Assembly: GCF_900114675.1 (NCBI RefSeq)
Contig: NZ_FOZM01000002.1
Span: 62,001-126,000, forward strand
Reading direction: 5' to 3'
Length of the DNA: 64,000 nt
DNA from: Yoonia litorea
Lineage (GTDB): Bacteria > Pseudomonadota > Alphaproteobacteria > Rhodobacterales > Rhodobacteraceae
The translations under genes and the position numbers were made by a program. The number at the start of each line of letters is the position of its first letter. Position 1 is the stretch's first letter. Shown here one piece after another: positions 47,326 through 55,033 of the stretch. The notes below the pieces were generated by a model. The model saw only the letters and a program-made list of their open reading frames with translations. It did not search any database and was not told the DNA's origin.

Positions 47326-47350
47326 ATGAGCTCTCCTTTGCAATCTAGTG

Positions 47351-47368
47351 TGTCTATTTTGGTTTACA
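47351..47368. promoter_or_regulatory. PpsR/CrtJ operator between crtE and crtD
   Basis: TGTCTATTTTGGTTTACA matches TGT-N12-ACA exactly. It lies in the 85-base gap between the divergent crtE and crtD starts and could repress both. A TTGACA on the minus strand at 47376-47371 is a candidate -35 for crtE. Confidence 0.88.
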
Positions 47369-47376
47369 TATGTCAA

Positions 47377-47390
47377 TGTAAATTAAAACA
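47377..47390. promoter_or_regulatory. Short-spaced PpsR-type box (TGT-N8-ACA) beside crtD
   Basis: TGTAAATTAAAACA is a TGT-N8-ACA box, the alternative spacing reported for CrtJ sites. It lies eight bases from the N12 box and 20 bases upstream of the crtD ATG. Confidence 0.55.
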
Positions 47391-47410
47391 AACAATGAAT
47401 CGGGATAGGG

Positions 47411-48964
47411 ATGACAAAGGATCAGCCACGGACCGTCGTTGTCGGCGCCGGAATCGGAGGGTTGGCTGCAGCACTACGGCTGGCGCAGCAAGGATGTGAG
47501 GTCACCGTCCTCGAGGCCCACGCCTCGCCCGGTGGAAAGATGCGCACCGTTCCTTCAGTGGCCGGGCCGGTTGATGCCGGACCAACTGTCCTGACCATGC
47601 TTCCTGTCTTTGAAGCTCTCTTCTGGGATGCAGGCGAGGACCTGCATGATCATATCACGGTGCGTGCGCTCGATACGCTGGCAAGACATTATTGGGATGA
47701 CGGGGCAACTCTCGATCTGGTAACAGACGAATTGCAGAATGTTGCGAACATCAGGGCGGCATTCGGCAAATCATCCGCAATGGAGTTTGAAAAATTCACA
47801 GCCAGAGCACGCCGGCTTTTCGACAGCTTTGATGCGCCAATGATGCGGACTGCATCACCAAGCCGGGCGGCTTTGACCAAAGCTGTCCTGCGCCAACCAC
47901 GCCTGATTGCCGATATGGCGCCGCACCGGACATTGGCTGGCCTGTTGAAATCAAGCTTCTCGGATCACAGGCTTGCCCAGCTCTTTGGGCGTTACGCCAC
48001 CTACGTTGGCGGATCACCCTATGCATCCCCAGCCATCCTTTCCCTGATCTGGCAGGCAGAGGCCAAAGGTGTCTGGGTAGTTGAAGGTGGCATGCATGCG
48101 CTTGCTCAGGCGATCTCAAAGCTTGCCGAGAAACGCGGCGTCCAGTTTCACTTTGAAACAACCGCAACAAGGATCACACAACAAAACGGAAAGGTCTCTG
48201 GCGTGCAGACCCACAAGGGTCACTTCGCAGGCGATATGGTCCTTTTCAATGGTGACCCGCGAGCCCTCGCGACAGGTCTACTTGGTGAGGGCGTCACGTC
48301 AGCGGTTCAAAAGGCCCACGTCGCACCACGCAGCCTTTCAGCCTACGTCCACGCTTTTGCTGCCGTCCCACATGGCCCTGAGCTGGCGCACCATACCGTA
48401 TTCTTCGCCCGTGACCCGAAAGTCGAATTTGGCGCTTTATCAGATGGGGAAATGCCCCCAGATGCCACGCTCTACCTCTGCGCCCAAGACCATCAGCGCG
48501 TTGCCCCTGACGCGATGCAGCGCTTTGAAATCATCATGAATGCCCCGCCGGTCCTCAACGAACCGAAACAGGAGAAACCACCATGTCAGACTCAGATATT
48601 CAGCCGGTTTCGCGACTTCGGGCTCCATTTCACACCGACACCAGGGCCAGAGGCGCTGACCACACCAAAGGAGTTCGACGCACTGTTTCCGGCGAGCCAA
48701 GGTTCCCTCTACGGGCGGAGCCCGCACGGCCTCATGGCAGCTTTCAAACGACCGACAGCACGGACAGCGATACCGGGTCTGTATCTATGCGGGGGCGGCA
48801 CGCATCCGGGGGCGGGGGTGCCGATGGCAACCCTCTCCGCAGAGCACGCGGTCGCGGCGATGATGAGCGACCATGCTTCCACCTTGACGTCCCACCAAAC
48901 GGTTACGCGTGGTGGTATGTCGACGGGATCAGCGATGACGGCACGCAAGCCGTCTCGGTCATAG
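47411..48964 (+). CDS. crtD: Hydroxyneurosporene/methoxyneurosporene dehydrogenase CrtD
   Basis: CrtD introduces the 3,4 double bond in the spheroidene branch. The 517-residue phytoene-desaturase-family protein has VVVGAGIGGLAAALRLAQQG with the FAD glycines, GPTVLTM in the family core, and GLYLCGGGTHPGAGVPMATL near the C-terminus. The C-terminal 30 residues overlap the crtC reading frame. It starts 20 bases after an N8 PpsR box and is divergent from crtE. Confidence 0.96.
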   Translation: MTKDQPRTVVVGAGIGGLAAALRLAQQGCEVTVLEAHASPGGKMRTVPSVAGPVDAGPTVLTMLPVFEALFWDAGEDLHDHITVRALDTLARHYWDDGATLDLVTDELQNVANIRAAFGKSSAMEFEKFTARARRLFDSFDAPMMRTASPSRAALTKAVLRQPRLIADMAPHRTLAGLLKSSFSDHRLAQLFGRYATYVGGSPYASPAILSLIWQAEAKGVWVVEGGMHALAQAISKLAEKRGVQFHFETTATRITQQNGKVSGVQTHKGHFAGDMVLFNGDPRALATGLLGEGVTSAVQKAHVAPRSLSAYVHAFAAVPHGPELAHHTVFFARDPKVEFGALSDGEMPPDATLYLCAQDHQRVAPDAMQRFEIIMNAPPVLNEPKQEKPPCQTQIFSRFRDFGLHFTPTPGPEALTTPKEFDALFPASQGSLYGRSPHGLMAAFKRPTARTAIPGLYLCGGGTHPGAGVPMATLSAEHAVAAMMSDHASTLTSHQTVTRGGMSTGSAMTARKPSRS

Positions 48965-49806
48965 GGTTCATCGGATCAGTCTTTTCGCCTTGGTATGCAT
49001 GGTCTGGCCGCAAAGACCCAGCCAATCACTGCTGCATCAATGTGGCCACATACGGTCGAGGCGGGCGGTTCACCATGACCGACCGAGGCCGCGAGGCGCT
49101 GCATACCACACCGGACACGTTTCAGGTTGGCCCGTCGTCCATGCACTGGACCGGCAAGGACCTCATCATTGATATCGATGAGATCAGCAGCCCGCCAATC
49201 ATAAGCCGCGTGAAAGGCCGCATAACCGTGACGCCACACGCACTTACATCGGTCGAATTGCCGCTGACACAAGACGGCACGCATGTATGGCGACCGTTTG
49301 CCCCTTCATCGGTTATCAAGGTCGAGCTAGAGGCCAATGGGTGGCAATGGTCAGGTCACGGCTACTTCGACGCGAACTTTGGAACGCGCGCTTTGGAGCA
49401 GGATTTCAGCTTTTGGACATGGGGCCGCTATCCCACGAAGGATGGGGCGATCTGTATCTATGATGCGGTCAGGCGGGATGGCAGCACGTTAGACACGGCC
49501 ATCGCATTTGACGCGGATGGCCGAGCGACGGTTACGGACGCCCCGCCCAGAAGGCGGTTCAAACGATCTTTGTGGCAAGTCATGCGCGAAACGCGCGCGG
49601 ACAGCGGTGTCATGCCAAAACAGGTACTGAATATGCTGGATGCACCGTTTTACTCACGCTCGGCGGTACGTACGCAGATCAACGGCGAGGTTGTGACAGG
49701 GGTGCATGAGGCGCTTGATTTGAACCGGTTTGCCTCACCGCTGATCAAGCCAATGCTTGCCGTGAGAGTACCCCGTCGCAGGGGCTGGCCGGAACAGCAA
49801 AACTGA
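48787..49806 (+). CDS. crtC: Carotenoid 1,2-hydratase CrtC
   Basis: CrtC adds water to the psi end group of neurosporene. The sequence contains GYAWWYVDGISDDGTQ, FIGSVFSPWYAWSGR, NHCCINVATYG and GHGYFDANFGTRALEQDFSFWTWGRYP, all typical of CrtC. The conserved part begins near 48886. The start is uncertain: no ATG, GTG or TTG lies near that point, and the ATG at 48787 is the nearest in frame. The gene overlaps crtD by about 180 bases in another frame. Confidence 0.9.
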   Translation: MRGRHASGGGGADGNPLRRARGRGDDERPCFHLDVPPNGYAWWYVDGISDDGTQAVSVIGFIGSVFSPWYAWSGRKDPANHCCINVATYGRGGRFTMTDRGREALHTTPDTFQVGPSSMHWTGKDLIIDIDEISSPPIISRVKGRITVTPHALTSVELPLTQDGTHVWRPFAPSSVIKVELEANGWQWSGHGYFDANFGTRALEQDFSFWTWGRYPTKDGAICIYDAVRRDGSTLDTAIAFDADGRATVTDAPPRRRFKRSLWQVMRETRADSGVMPKQVLNMLDAPFYSRSAVRTQINGEVVTGVHEALDLNRFASPLIKPMLAVRVPRRRGWPEQQN

Positions 49807-49815
49807 CCGGCCAGC
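49784..49815. repeat. Inverted repeat across the crtC stop
   Basis: GCTGGCCGG and CCGGCCAGC form a nine-base perfect stem with a 14-base loop between the convergent crtC and DUF2892 genes. There is no T run, but it is placed where a shared terminator would act. Confidence 0.45.
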
Positions 49816-49822
49816 ACAAGGA

Positions 49823-50014
49823 TTACTTCGCGACCGAGCAGGTGTTCACGCCAAGAATACTATAAAGCGGGCAGGTTCCGACCAGACCAGTCAGAAGTGG
49901 CACAAGGCCAACCCAGCCCCATGGTGTTTGCGGTCCGACAAAGACCAGCGAAAGTAGCACGAGGCCAAGCACGACCCGCAGTGCGCGGTCAATTGTTCCT
50001 TCATTGCGTGTCAT
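49823..50014 (-). CDS. Small membrane protein, DUF2892 type
   Basis: The 63-residue protein has the form of DUF2892/YgaP-type proteins: NEGTIDRALRVVLGLVLL, then two membrane segments and a C-terminal GTCPLYSILGVNTC with cysteines. Proteins of this type are often coupled to sulfur-transfer or rhodanese domains. It lies downstream of a Crp/Fnr gene on the same strand, 66 bases away. Confidence 0.85.
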   Translation of the reverse strand: MTRNEGTIDRALRVVLGLVLLSLVFVGPQTPWGWVGLVPLLTGLVGTCPLYSILGVNTCSVAK

Positions 50015-50080
50015 CGGGATTCTCCTTCTTCAGATATGCCTCCAGTATACGCCGCTTGACGACACGCGTCGGTGACACTG

Positions 50081-50683
50081 TCACACATCATCTGCGGCAA
50101 TGCGTTCCAAACCGCGCTTGTCGATCAGCGCAATGAAACCCCGGTGACGCTCCACCAGACCGCGCAGCGCAAATTCGGCAAGTCGACGGCTTACAAAGGC
50201 GCGGCCCGAGGCTGTTTCCGAGGCAAGCTGCTCATGTGTTGCCGGCACTTTATCATCGGCGTCTGCCAGTCGTATCAATGCGCGGGCCAACCGTGCATCG
50301 AAACTCGTCAATGCCACATCCTCGACGAGGCGTTCATAGTCGAAAAATCTTGTGGCCACAGCACCCAGAACCGAAGACAGAAACGACGGATCGGTCTCCA
50401 GTTTTTTACGGAAATTGCTATGGCTGATAATTTCACCTTCCAAATCGGTTTCCGCAATCCCTGTCGCCGAATACGTCTTGCCTTCTACAAGACAGGAGAA
50501 CGTCTGAAGACAGAGCCCCCCTGGCTCAACACGGTAAAGCACTACTTCGCGGCCCGAGGCCGATGTCAGAAGGACACGAATTTTCCCTTTCGTGAGCCTG
50601 ACAAAGCCGGGACATTCCTGCCCGGGCTGAAACAAGACTGTACCAGCAGGACACTTCAGCGGTGTGGATGCAGGTGCGTTCAT
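50081..50683 (-). CDS. Crp/Fnr family transcriptional regulator
   Basis: The 200-residue protein has an N-terminal cyclic-nucleotide-binding-like beta domain (about 10-105) with SASGREVVLYRVEPGG and a C-terminal winged helix (HEQLASETASGRAFVSRRLAEF). A cysteine pair that could bind a cluster is not obvious at the N-terminus, so it is probably not a true Fnr. The target may be its neighbours, the DUF2892 gene and the ynj-like genes, though this is only context. Confidence 0.88.
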   Translation of the reverse strand: MNAPASTPLKCPAGTVLFQPGQECPGFVRLTKGKIRVLLTSASGREVVLYRVEPGGLCLQTFSCLVEGKTYSATGIAETDLEGEIISHSNFRKKLETDPSFLSSVLGAVATRFFDYERLVEDVALTSFDARLARALIRLADADDKVPATHEQLASETASGRAFVSRRLAEFALRGLVERHRGFIALIDKRGLERIAADDV

Positions 50684-50744
50684 GGCTACTCATCTATCGC
50701 TGATCTAGTTTTATTCTCCGAAGGCGTGATCGCGCAACCAGCAG

Positions 50745-51383
50745 CTACTCAGCACCTAAGGTGATTACACTGCCACCAGCCGCACGTGCATCCTCTTCGT
50801 CGTGCGTGACCATCAAGACGGGAAGTGATCTTGCGCGCGCACGATCAAAAACCATAGTCCTGATCTGCGCTCGCAGGGCCATATCAAGCCGAGAGAACGG
50901 TTCATCCAACAGAAGGGCTCGGGGTTCTGAAAGAAGCATTCGCATCAGGGCGACGCGTGCTTTTTGCCCGCCCGAAAGCGTCGCAGGATCACGGTCGGCA
51001 AACCCTTCAAGACCAATTTCTTTCAGCGCCTCGGCAACCTTGGCAAGGCGCTCTTGCCGGCCGCCGCCTTGTGCCAAACCAAATGCGAGGTTGGCGCCAA
51101 CTGAAAGATGCGGAAACAAAAGATCATCCTGAAACAGGATTCCAACGCCACGGGTGTGCGAGGGCAGATCCGTGATATCTTCTCCGTCAAGAAGAACCCG
51201 TCCTTGCGCCCGAAAATCGGGGGCAAGCGTTCCGGTGATGAATGACAACAGCGTCGACTTCCCAACGCCCGACGGCCCCATCACTGTCAGGACGTGACCC
51301 GCAGAAATATGGTGATCTACCTGCAAAAGGCACTGATCCCCTTTTGAAATCGTCACATTGCGCAACGTCAGCCCGCTATCCAT
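50745..51383 (-). CDS. ynjD: ABC transporter ATP-binding protein, YnjD-like
   Basis: The 212-residue protein has Walker A GPSGVGKST, the signature LSGGQKAR and Walker B ALLLDEPFSRLD. The ATG at 51383 overlaps the permease stop by eight bases; an upstream ATG at 51425 is in frame without support. It completes a YnjB-YnjC-YnjD type importer, of which the substrate is unknown. Confidence 0.88.
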   Translation of the reverse strand: MDSGLTLRNVTISKGDQCLLQVDHHISAGHVLTVMGPSGVGKSTLLSFITGTLAPDFRAQGRVLLDGEDITDLPSHTRGVGILFQDDLLFPHLSVGANLAFGLAQGGGRQERLAKVAEALKEIGLEGFADRDPATLSGGQKARVALMRMLLSEPRALLLDEPFSRLDMALRAQIRTMVFDRARARSLPVLMVTHDEEDARAAGGSVITLGAE

Positions 51384-53106
51384 ACCGCAGCCCTCTTCTG
51401 TTGCGCCACACAAGCGCCGGAACAAGAAGCGCCAATGCGAACGGTATCAGCGCAGCGCCAGTCTGCATCAAGGCATAAACCCCGATCGCCTGTCGGTCCC
51501 CGCCTGATGCCAATGCGACAGCTTCCGTCGTGAGTGTCGCCACACGTCCCCCACCAATCAAGAGAGTCGGCAGATACTGACCGACCGAGACAGCCAGCCC
51601 CACGGCAAACGCCGTCAGGATCGGTCGCAAGAGCATCGGCAACCTAACGTGCCAAAGAACTCTCTCAGGGCCCGCACCTAGGGCCGAAGCGATCGTTCCC
51701 ATACGCCCATCCCACGCCCGGTAGGGGTCGGCCAGCGACAGGAAAACGTAAGGAAGGACAAAAACCAGATGCGCAACGATGACCGGGATGCGCCCAATTT
51801 CCGCCCCCACGCCGAGAAGCAGGGTTTGCAGACCCGGCAGAAACGCTATCTGAGGCACCAGAAGTGGAAGATAAAGCAACCAAACAGTCCGCGCGCGAAG
51901 CCGCAGGCCGTAGCGATATTCTGCTTCAAGACACCCAATCGTCAAAAGTACTGCGGCGGTGGCCGCCACTAGGGCAATGAAAGCTGTCTCTCCAAGTGCT
52001 TCAAGCGCACCGTCGCCATGACGCATCCAGTTGCGCATGGTAAACCCATTGGGGAGCGCATCTGGATAACCCCAAAACCCAGCGAATGACCAGATCGCCA
52101 AGACAAGAAGGCCAAGCAGCACAGCCAGAGCCGCTGCCGCACCGCCGAACAAAGCCGTGCCGGCGACAACGCCATCCCATCGTCCCCGCCGTCCTGCGCA
52201 AATCCAGCGCTCTCCGAGAAACGCGACAAGACTTTCGCCTGCACGCCAGAGCACGAGCGCCCCGATGACGAGGCCAAGCTGCAGTAATGCACCCGCTGCC
52301 GCTACCAAACGCATCGCGAGGTCAGGATCGGACATCCATTTGACAATCTGCACTGACAGCGGCGGTGGGGTGTTAGGGCCGAGAATGACCGCCACATCCA
52401 CGACGGACATCGAATAGGCCAAAACCACATAAACCGGTGGCCGTATTTGCGCATATACGCGCGGGAAAACGGTCTTGAGCCACCCTGTCAACCGCCCATA
52501 ACCCAAGGCTTGAGCGACATTGACGCTTTGCCGTGCATCGGTCTGGCCCAAAGCCGCAAGCGTGATCAGCAAAAGAAACGGGACTTCTTTAGCGACCAGC
52601 CCCGCCGCCATCGTCAGACCCCAGGTGTCCTGCACGATCAACAGATCAGGGGGGCGCTCCCATCCAGTCAAGCCCGGGGAGACCATCCGCGACAGCCAGC
52701 CTGATGGTGCAATCAAGAATGCCAGGCCAAACGCGGCAGCAGCATGGGGAACCGACAACAGTGGCGACAAAAGCCGCTCCAGCACCCGAAATGGTTTGGT
52801 GCCTGACCATCCTGCCGTGACCAGCGTAACGATCAACAACGAAACCGCCGTCGCGATGAGGCCGGTGCTCAATGATAGAAACGCGGCGCGCGGCAGGCCC
52901 TGCCAATCAAACAACGCATTGAAAGGATCAATGGATGGACCGGTCAAGCCGGCGGCGGGAAGATGCCCAAAGGCTGGCAGAAGCGTCCACCAAAGACCTG
53001 CCGCAACAGGCCCGAGCATTGCCAGAAGCGTAAGCGCTGGCAGCAGTGGCAGGAAGCGGCGGCGTCTCATTCGTTTCGATGGCGCGGCCCAAAGACCGCG
53101 CCGCAT
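51376..53106 (-). CDS. ynjC: ABC transporter permease with two fused domains, YnjC-like
   Basis: The 576-residue protein has about 12 membrane helices in two repeated permease domains of the AfuB/ThiP class. The EAA-type loop is seen in both halves (EVPFLLLITLAALGQ-type and ALGAGPERVLWHVRLPML). The ATG at 53106 comes three bases after the substrate-binding protein stop. An ATG at 53070 is possible because it is closer to the first membrane helix. Confidence 0.88.
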   Translation of the reverse strand: MRRGLWAAPSKRMRRRRFLPLLPALTLLAMLGPVAAGLWWTLLPAFGHLPAAGLTGPSIDPFNALFDWQGLPRAAFLSLSTGLIATAVSLLIVTLVTAGWSGTKPFRVLERLLSPLLSVPHAAAAFGLAFLIAPSGWLSRMVSPGLTGWERPPDLLIVQDTWGLTMAAGLVAKEVPFLLLITLAALGQTDARQSVNVAQALGYGRLTGWLKTVFPRVYAQIRPPVYVVLAYSMSVVDVAVILGPNTPPPLSVQIVKWMSDPDLAMRLVAAAGALLQLGLVIGALVLWRAGESLVAFLGERWICAGRRGRWDGVVAGTALFGGAAAALAVLLGLLVLAIWSFAGFWGYPDALPNGFTMRNWMRHGDGALEALGETAFIALVAATAAVLLTIGCLEAEYRYGLRLRARTVWLLYLPLLVPQIAFLPGLQTLLLGVGAEIGRIPVIVAHLVFVLPYVFLSLADPYRAWDGRMGTIASALGAGPERVLWHVRLPMLLRPILTAFAVGLAVSVGQYLPTLLIGGGRVATLTTEAVALASGGDRQAIGVYALMQTGAALIPFALALLVPALVWRNRRGLRYG

Positions 53107-53109
53107 CCA

Positions 53110-54309
53110 TTACTGCGCGACGCCGTAACGGTCTGCCCAGTCGTCCGCAATACGGGTCATCCAGCTTGGGTGTGGTTCATCCTGAACAGTCCCTAGCTCT
53201 GCGGGCGACAGTGTCGCAATACCCAGTTCGAGGTTTTCAAAGGCAGCACGATCGTCGTCACTCAAAGCCTGCATATCGAGAACCGTTCCGTACCCGAGTA
53301 TTTCGGGATTCTGAGCGCGCACCTGCGCCTCTGGTGACATTAGGAAATTCGCCACAACCATGGCCGCTTCCTTACTGCCGGAATTGTATGGGATCGCCAC
53401 AAAGGACGCATTCCCGATCGTGCCTTTGTCCAAGACAAACGTCCGGACGCTGGGCGGCAACTGGTTGTTTGCAATAGCGGCTGTGGCCTCACCCGGGCTG
53501 AACGAAATCGCAAGATCAACCTCACCATCTGCAATGAGCTGCAGCTGTGCAGGCCCGCTGGCCGGATATGCACGTCCCTCACGCCACAAGGTCGGCGTCA
53601 GATCCTCAAGAAAGGCCCAGAGCGGTGCCGTCACCTCGGCATAGTTTTCGTCAGTTGCGGGATCGGCCAGAACGGATGGGTCATCCAGCAGATCAACCAG
53701 CGCCTGTTTGAGGAAGGTCGTGCCAAGAAAGTCAGGTGGCTGCGGATAGGTGAACCGGCCAGGATTTGCCTGCGACCATTCAAGTATCGCATTCATCGAC
53801 CCCAGAGGTTCGGCCAGATCAGCGGTGTCATGGATAAAGACCACCTGCGCCATGGCCCACGGTGCCTCATACCCTTCGACAGGGACCGTGAAGTCCGTCT
53901 GCACGGTCTTGCCTTCGACATCGACAAACGCCCAGTTTGGCAGTTGCTCTGCAAATGGTCCGAAGAGCAAATCAGCCTCTTTCATCGCCGCGAAGTTTGC
54001 ACCGTTAATCCAGATCATATCGATGGCACCGTCGTCATCTTCGCCCGCTTGCTTTTCAGCAAGCACACGCGTGACAGCATCGGCAGTATCCGTCAGCTTT
54101 ACGTGTTCAAGCGTCACACCGTAGTCTTCAGCCACACGCTCTCCGACCCAAGCAATAAAATCGTTGGTTGTGGTTGACCCACCCCAGGCATTCCAGAAAA
54201 CGGTCTGGCCCTCAGCTTCCTCGGTTACCGCAGTCCAGTCACTGGGGTCCGGGTTGGCGATCGCAGGAAGTGGCGTCAGCAAGGCGGCCAGAACGGCGAG
54301 ATGTTTCAT
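53110..54309 (-). CDS. ynjB: ABC transporter substrate-binding protein, YnjB-like
   Basis: The 399-residue periplasmic protein has a signal peptide (MKHLAVLAALLTPLPAIA) and a bilobal extracellular binding fold (QTVFWNAWGGSTTTNDFIAWV, DMIWINGANFAAMKEADLLFGPF). The order ynjF-B-C-D is similar to the E. coli ynj locus. The frame is open to 54795 but those codons overlap the CDP-alcohol transferase gene, so the ATG at 54309 with AAGGA upstream is used. The ligand is unknown. Confidence 0.9.
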   Translation of the reverse strand: MKHLAVLAALLTPLPAIANPDPSDWTAVTEEAEGQTVFWNAWGGSTTTNDFIAWVGERVAEDYGVTLEHVKLTDTADAVTRVLAEKQAGEDDDGAIDMIWINGANFAAMKEADLLFGPFAEQLPNWAFVDVEGKTVQTDFTVPVEGYEAPWAMAQVVFIHDTADLAEPLGSMNAILEWSQANPGRFTYPQPPDFLGTTFLKQALVDLLDDPSVLADPATDENYAEVTAPLWAFLEDLTPTLWREGRAYPASGPAQLQLIADGEVDLAISFSPGEATAAIANNQLPPSVRTFVLDKGTIGNASFVAIPYNSGSKEAAMVVANFLMSPEAQVRAQNPEILGYGTVLDMQALSDDDRAAFENLELGIATLSPAELGTVQDEPHPSWMTRIADDWADRYGVAQ

Positions 54310-54322
54310 GTTTCTTGTCCTT

Positions 54323-54931
54323 TTAGGTCGGGTAGTTCTGTTTGGCGGCGTAGATCCGCAAAAGCGCGGTCGCAAAGCACAATGCGCCAAATATCCAGGC
54401 CAGGGGTGCAAAATAGGTGGGCACGATGCAGAGGATAACAAAGAAGACGATCGTTTCCGTACCTTCCAAGATCCCATTGGAATAGTAGAGCGACTTTTGG
54501 CCCTGCGCGTCGGTTTTATGGCCGTTCTTTTCGGCAAGGATCGCGTAGCCAAGAAAGCTCGTGCCGTTGAAGTAAAACGACGCCAATAGAAATGCCCCCG
54601 CGACCCCGTTCGCGACAGGGTCGGCCACAACGAAAGCAAAGGGAATGGCGCCGTAAAAAAGAAAATCGGCAGCAATATCGAGGTAGCCACCGAAATCAGT
54701 TTTCTGGGTGGCCCGTGCCACCGCGCCGTCCAGTCCATCGGCAAGGCGACTTGCCAGCAAGGGGGCAAGCGCCAGCGTTGCTGCACCGAACGCAATCATC
54801 AGCGCTGCCAGCAATCCCAGACCCAGACCAATCAACGTCACCGTATCTGCGCTCATGCCAAGAGCGGCGATCCTGCGCCCCGTCCAGTTCAGCGGCGGGT
54901 TAATGATTTGGCGGGCGTAGCGGTCAAGCAT
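54323..54931 (-). CDS. ynjF: CDP-alcohol phosphatidyltransferase, YnjF-like
   Basis: The membrane protein carries the CDP-alcohol phosphotransferase motif D-G-x2-A-R-x8-G-x3-D-x3-D, seen as DGAVARATQKTDFGGYLDIAAD. It has about five to six membrane helices. In E. coli ynjF lies in the same locus as ynjBCD. The start at 54931 (MLDRYARQIINPP) is chosen because the upstream codons to 55030 are cysteine-rich and unlike the family. The phospholipid made is unknown. Confidence 0.85.
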   Translation of the reverse strand: MLDRYARQIINPPLNWTGRRIAALGMSADTVTLIGLGLGLLAALMIAFGAATLALAPLLASRLADGLDGAVARATQKTDFGGYLDIAADFLFYGAIPFAFVVADPVANGVAGAFLLASFYFNGTSFLGYAILAEKNGHKTDAQGQKSLYYSNGILEGTETIVFFVILCIVPTYFAPLAWIFGALCFATALLRIYAAKQNYPT

Positions 54932-55033
54932 CTGGTCGCAGTCACATTTGTTCGCAGTCCTTGTGCAGCATGCGGCGGGATGACGCAATTCGCCTGACGC
55001 GAAAGTGAGTGTGCTGCCCTGATCTGACACAAT

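Noticed and set aside
53110..54795. 561-codon version of the substrate-binding protein
   Set aside because: The extra 162 codons overlap ynjF in another frame and precede a clear signal peptide at 54309.
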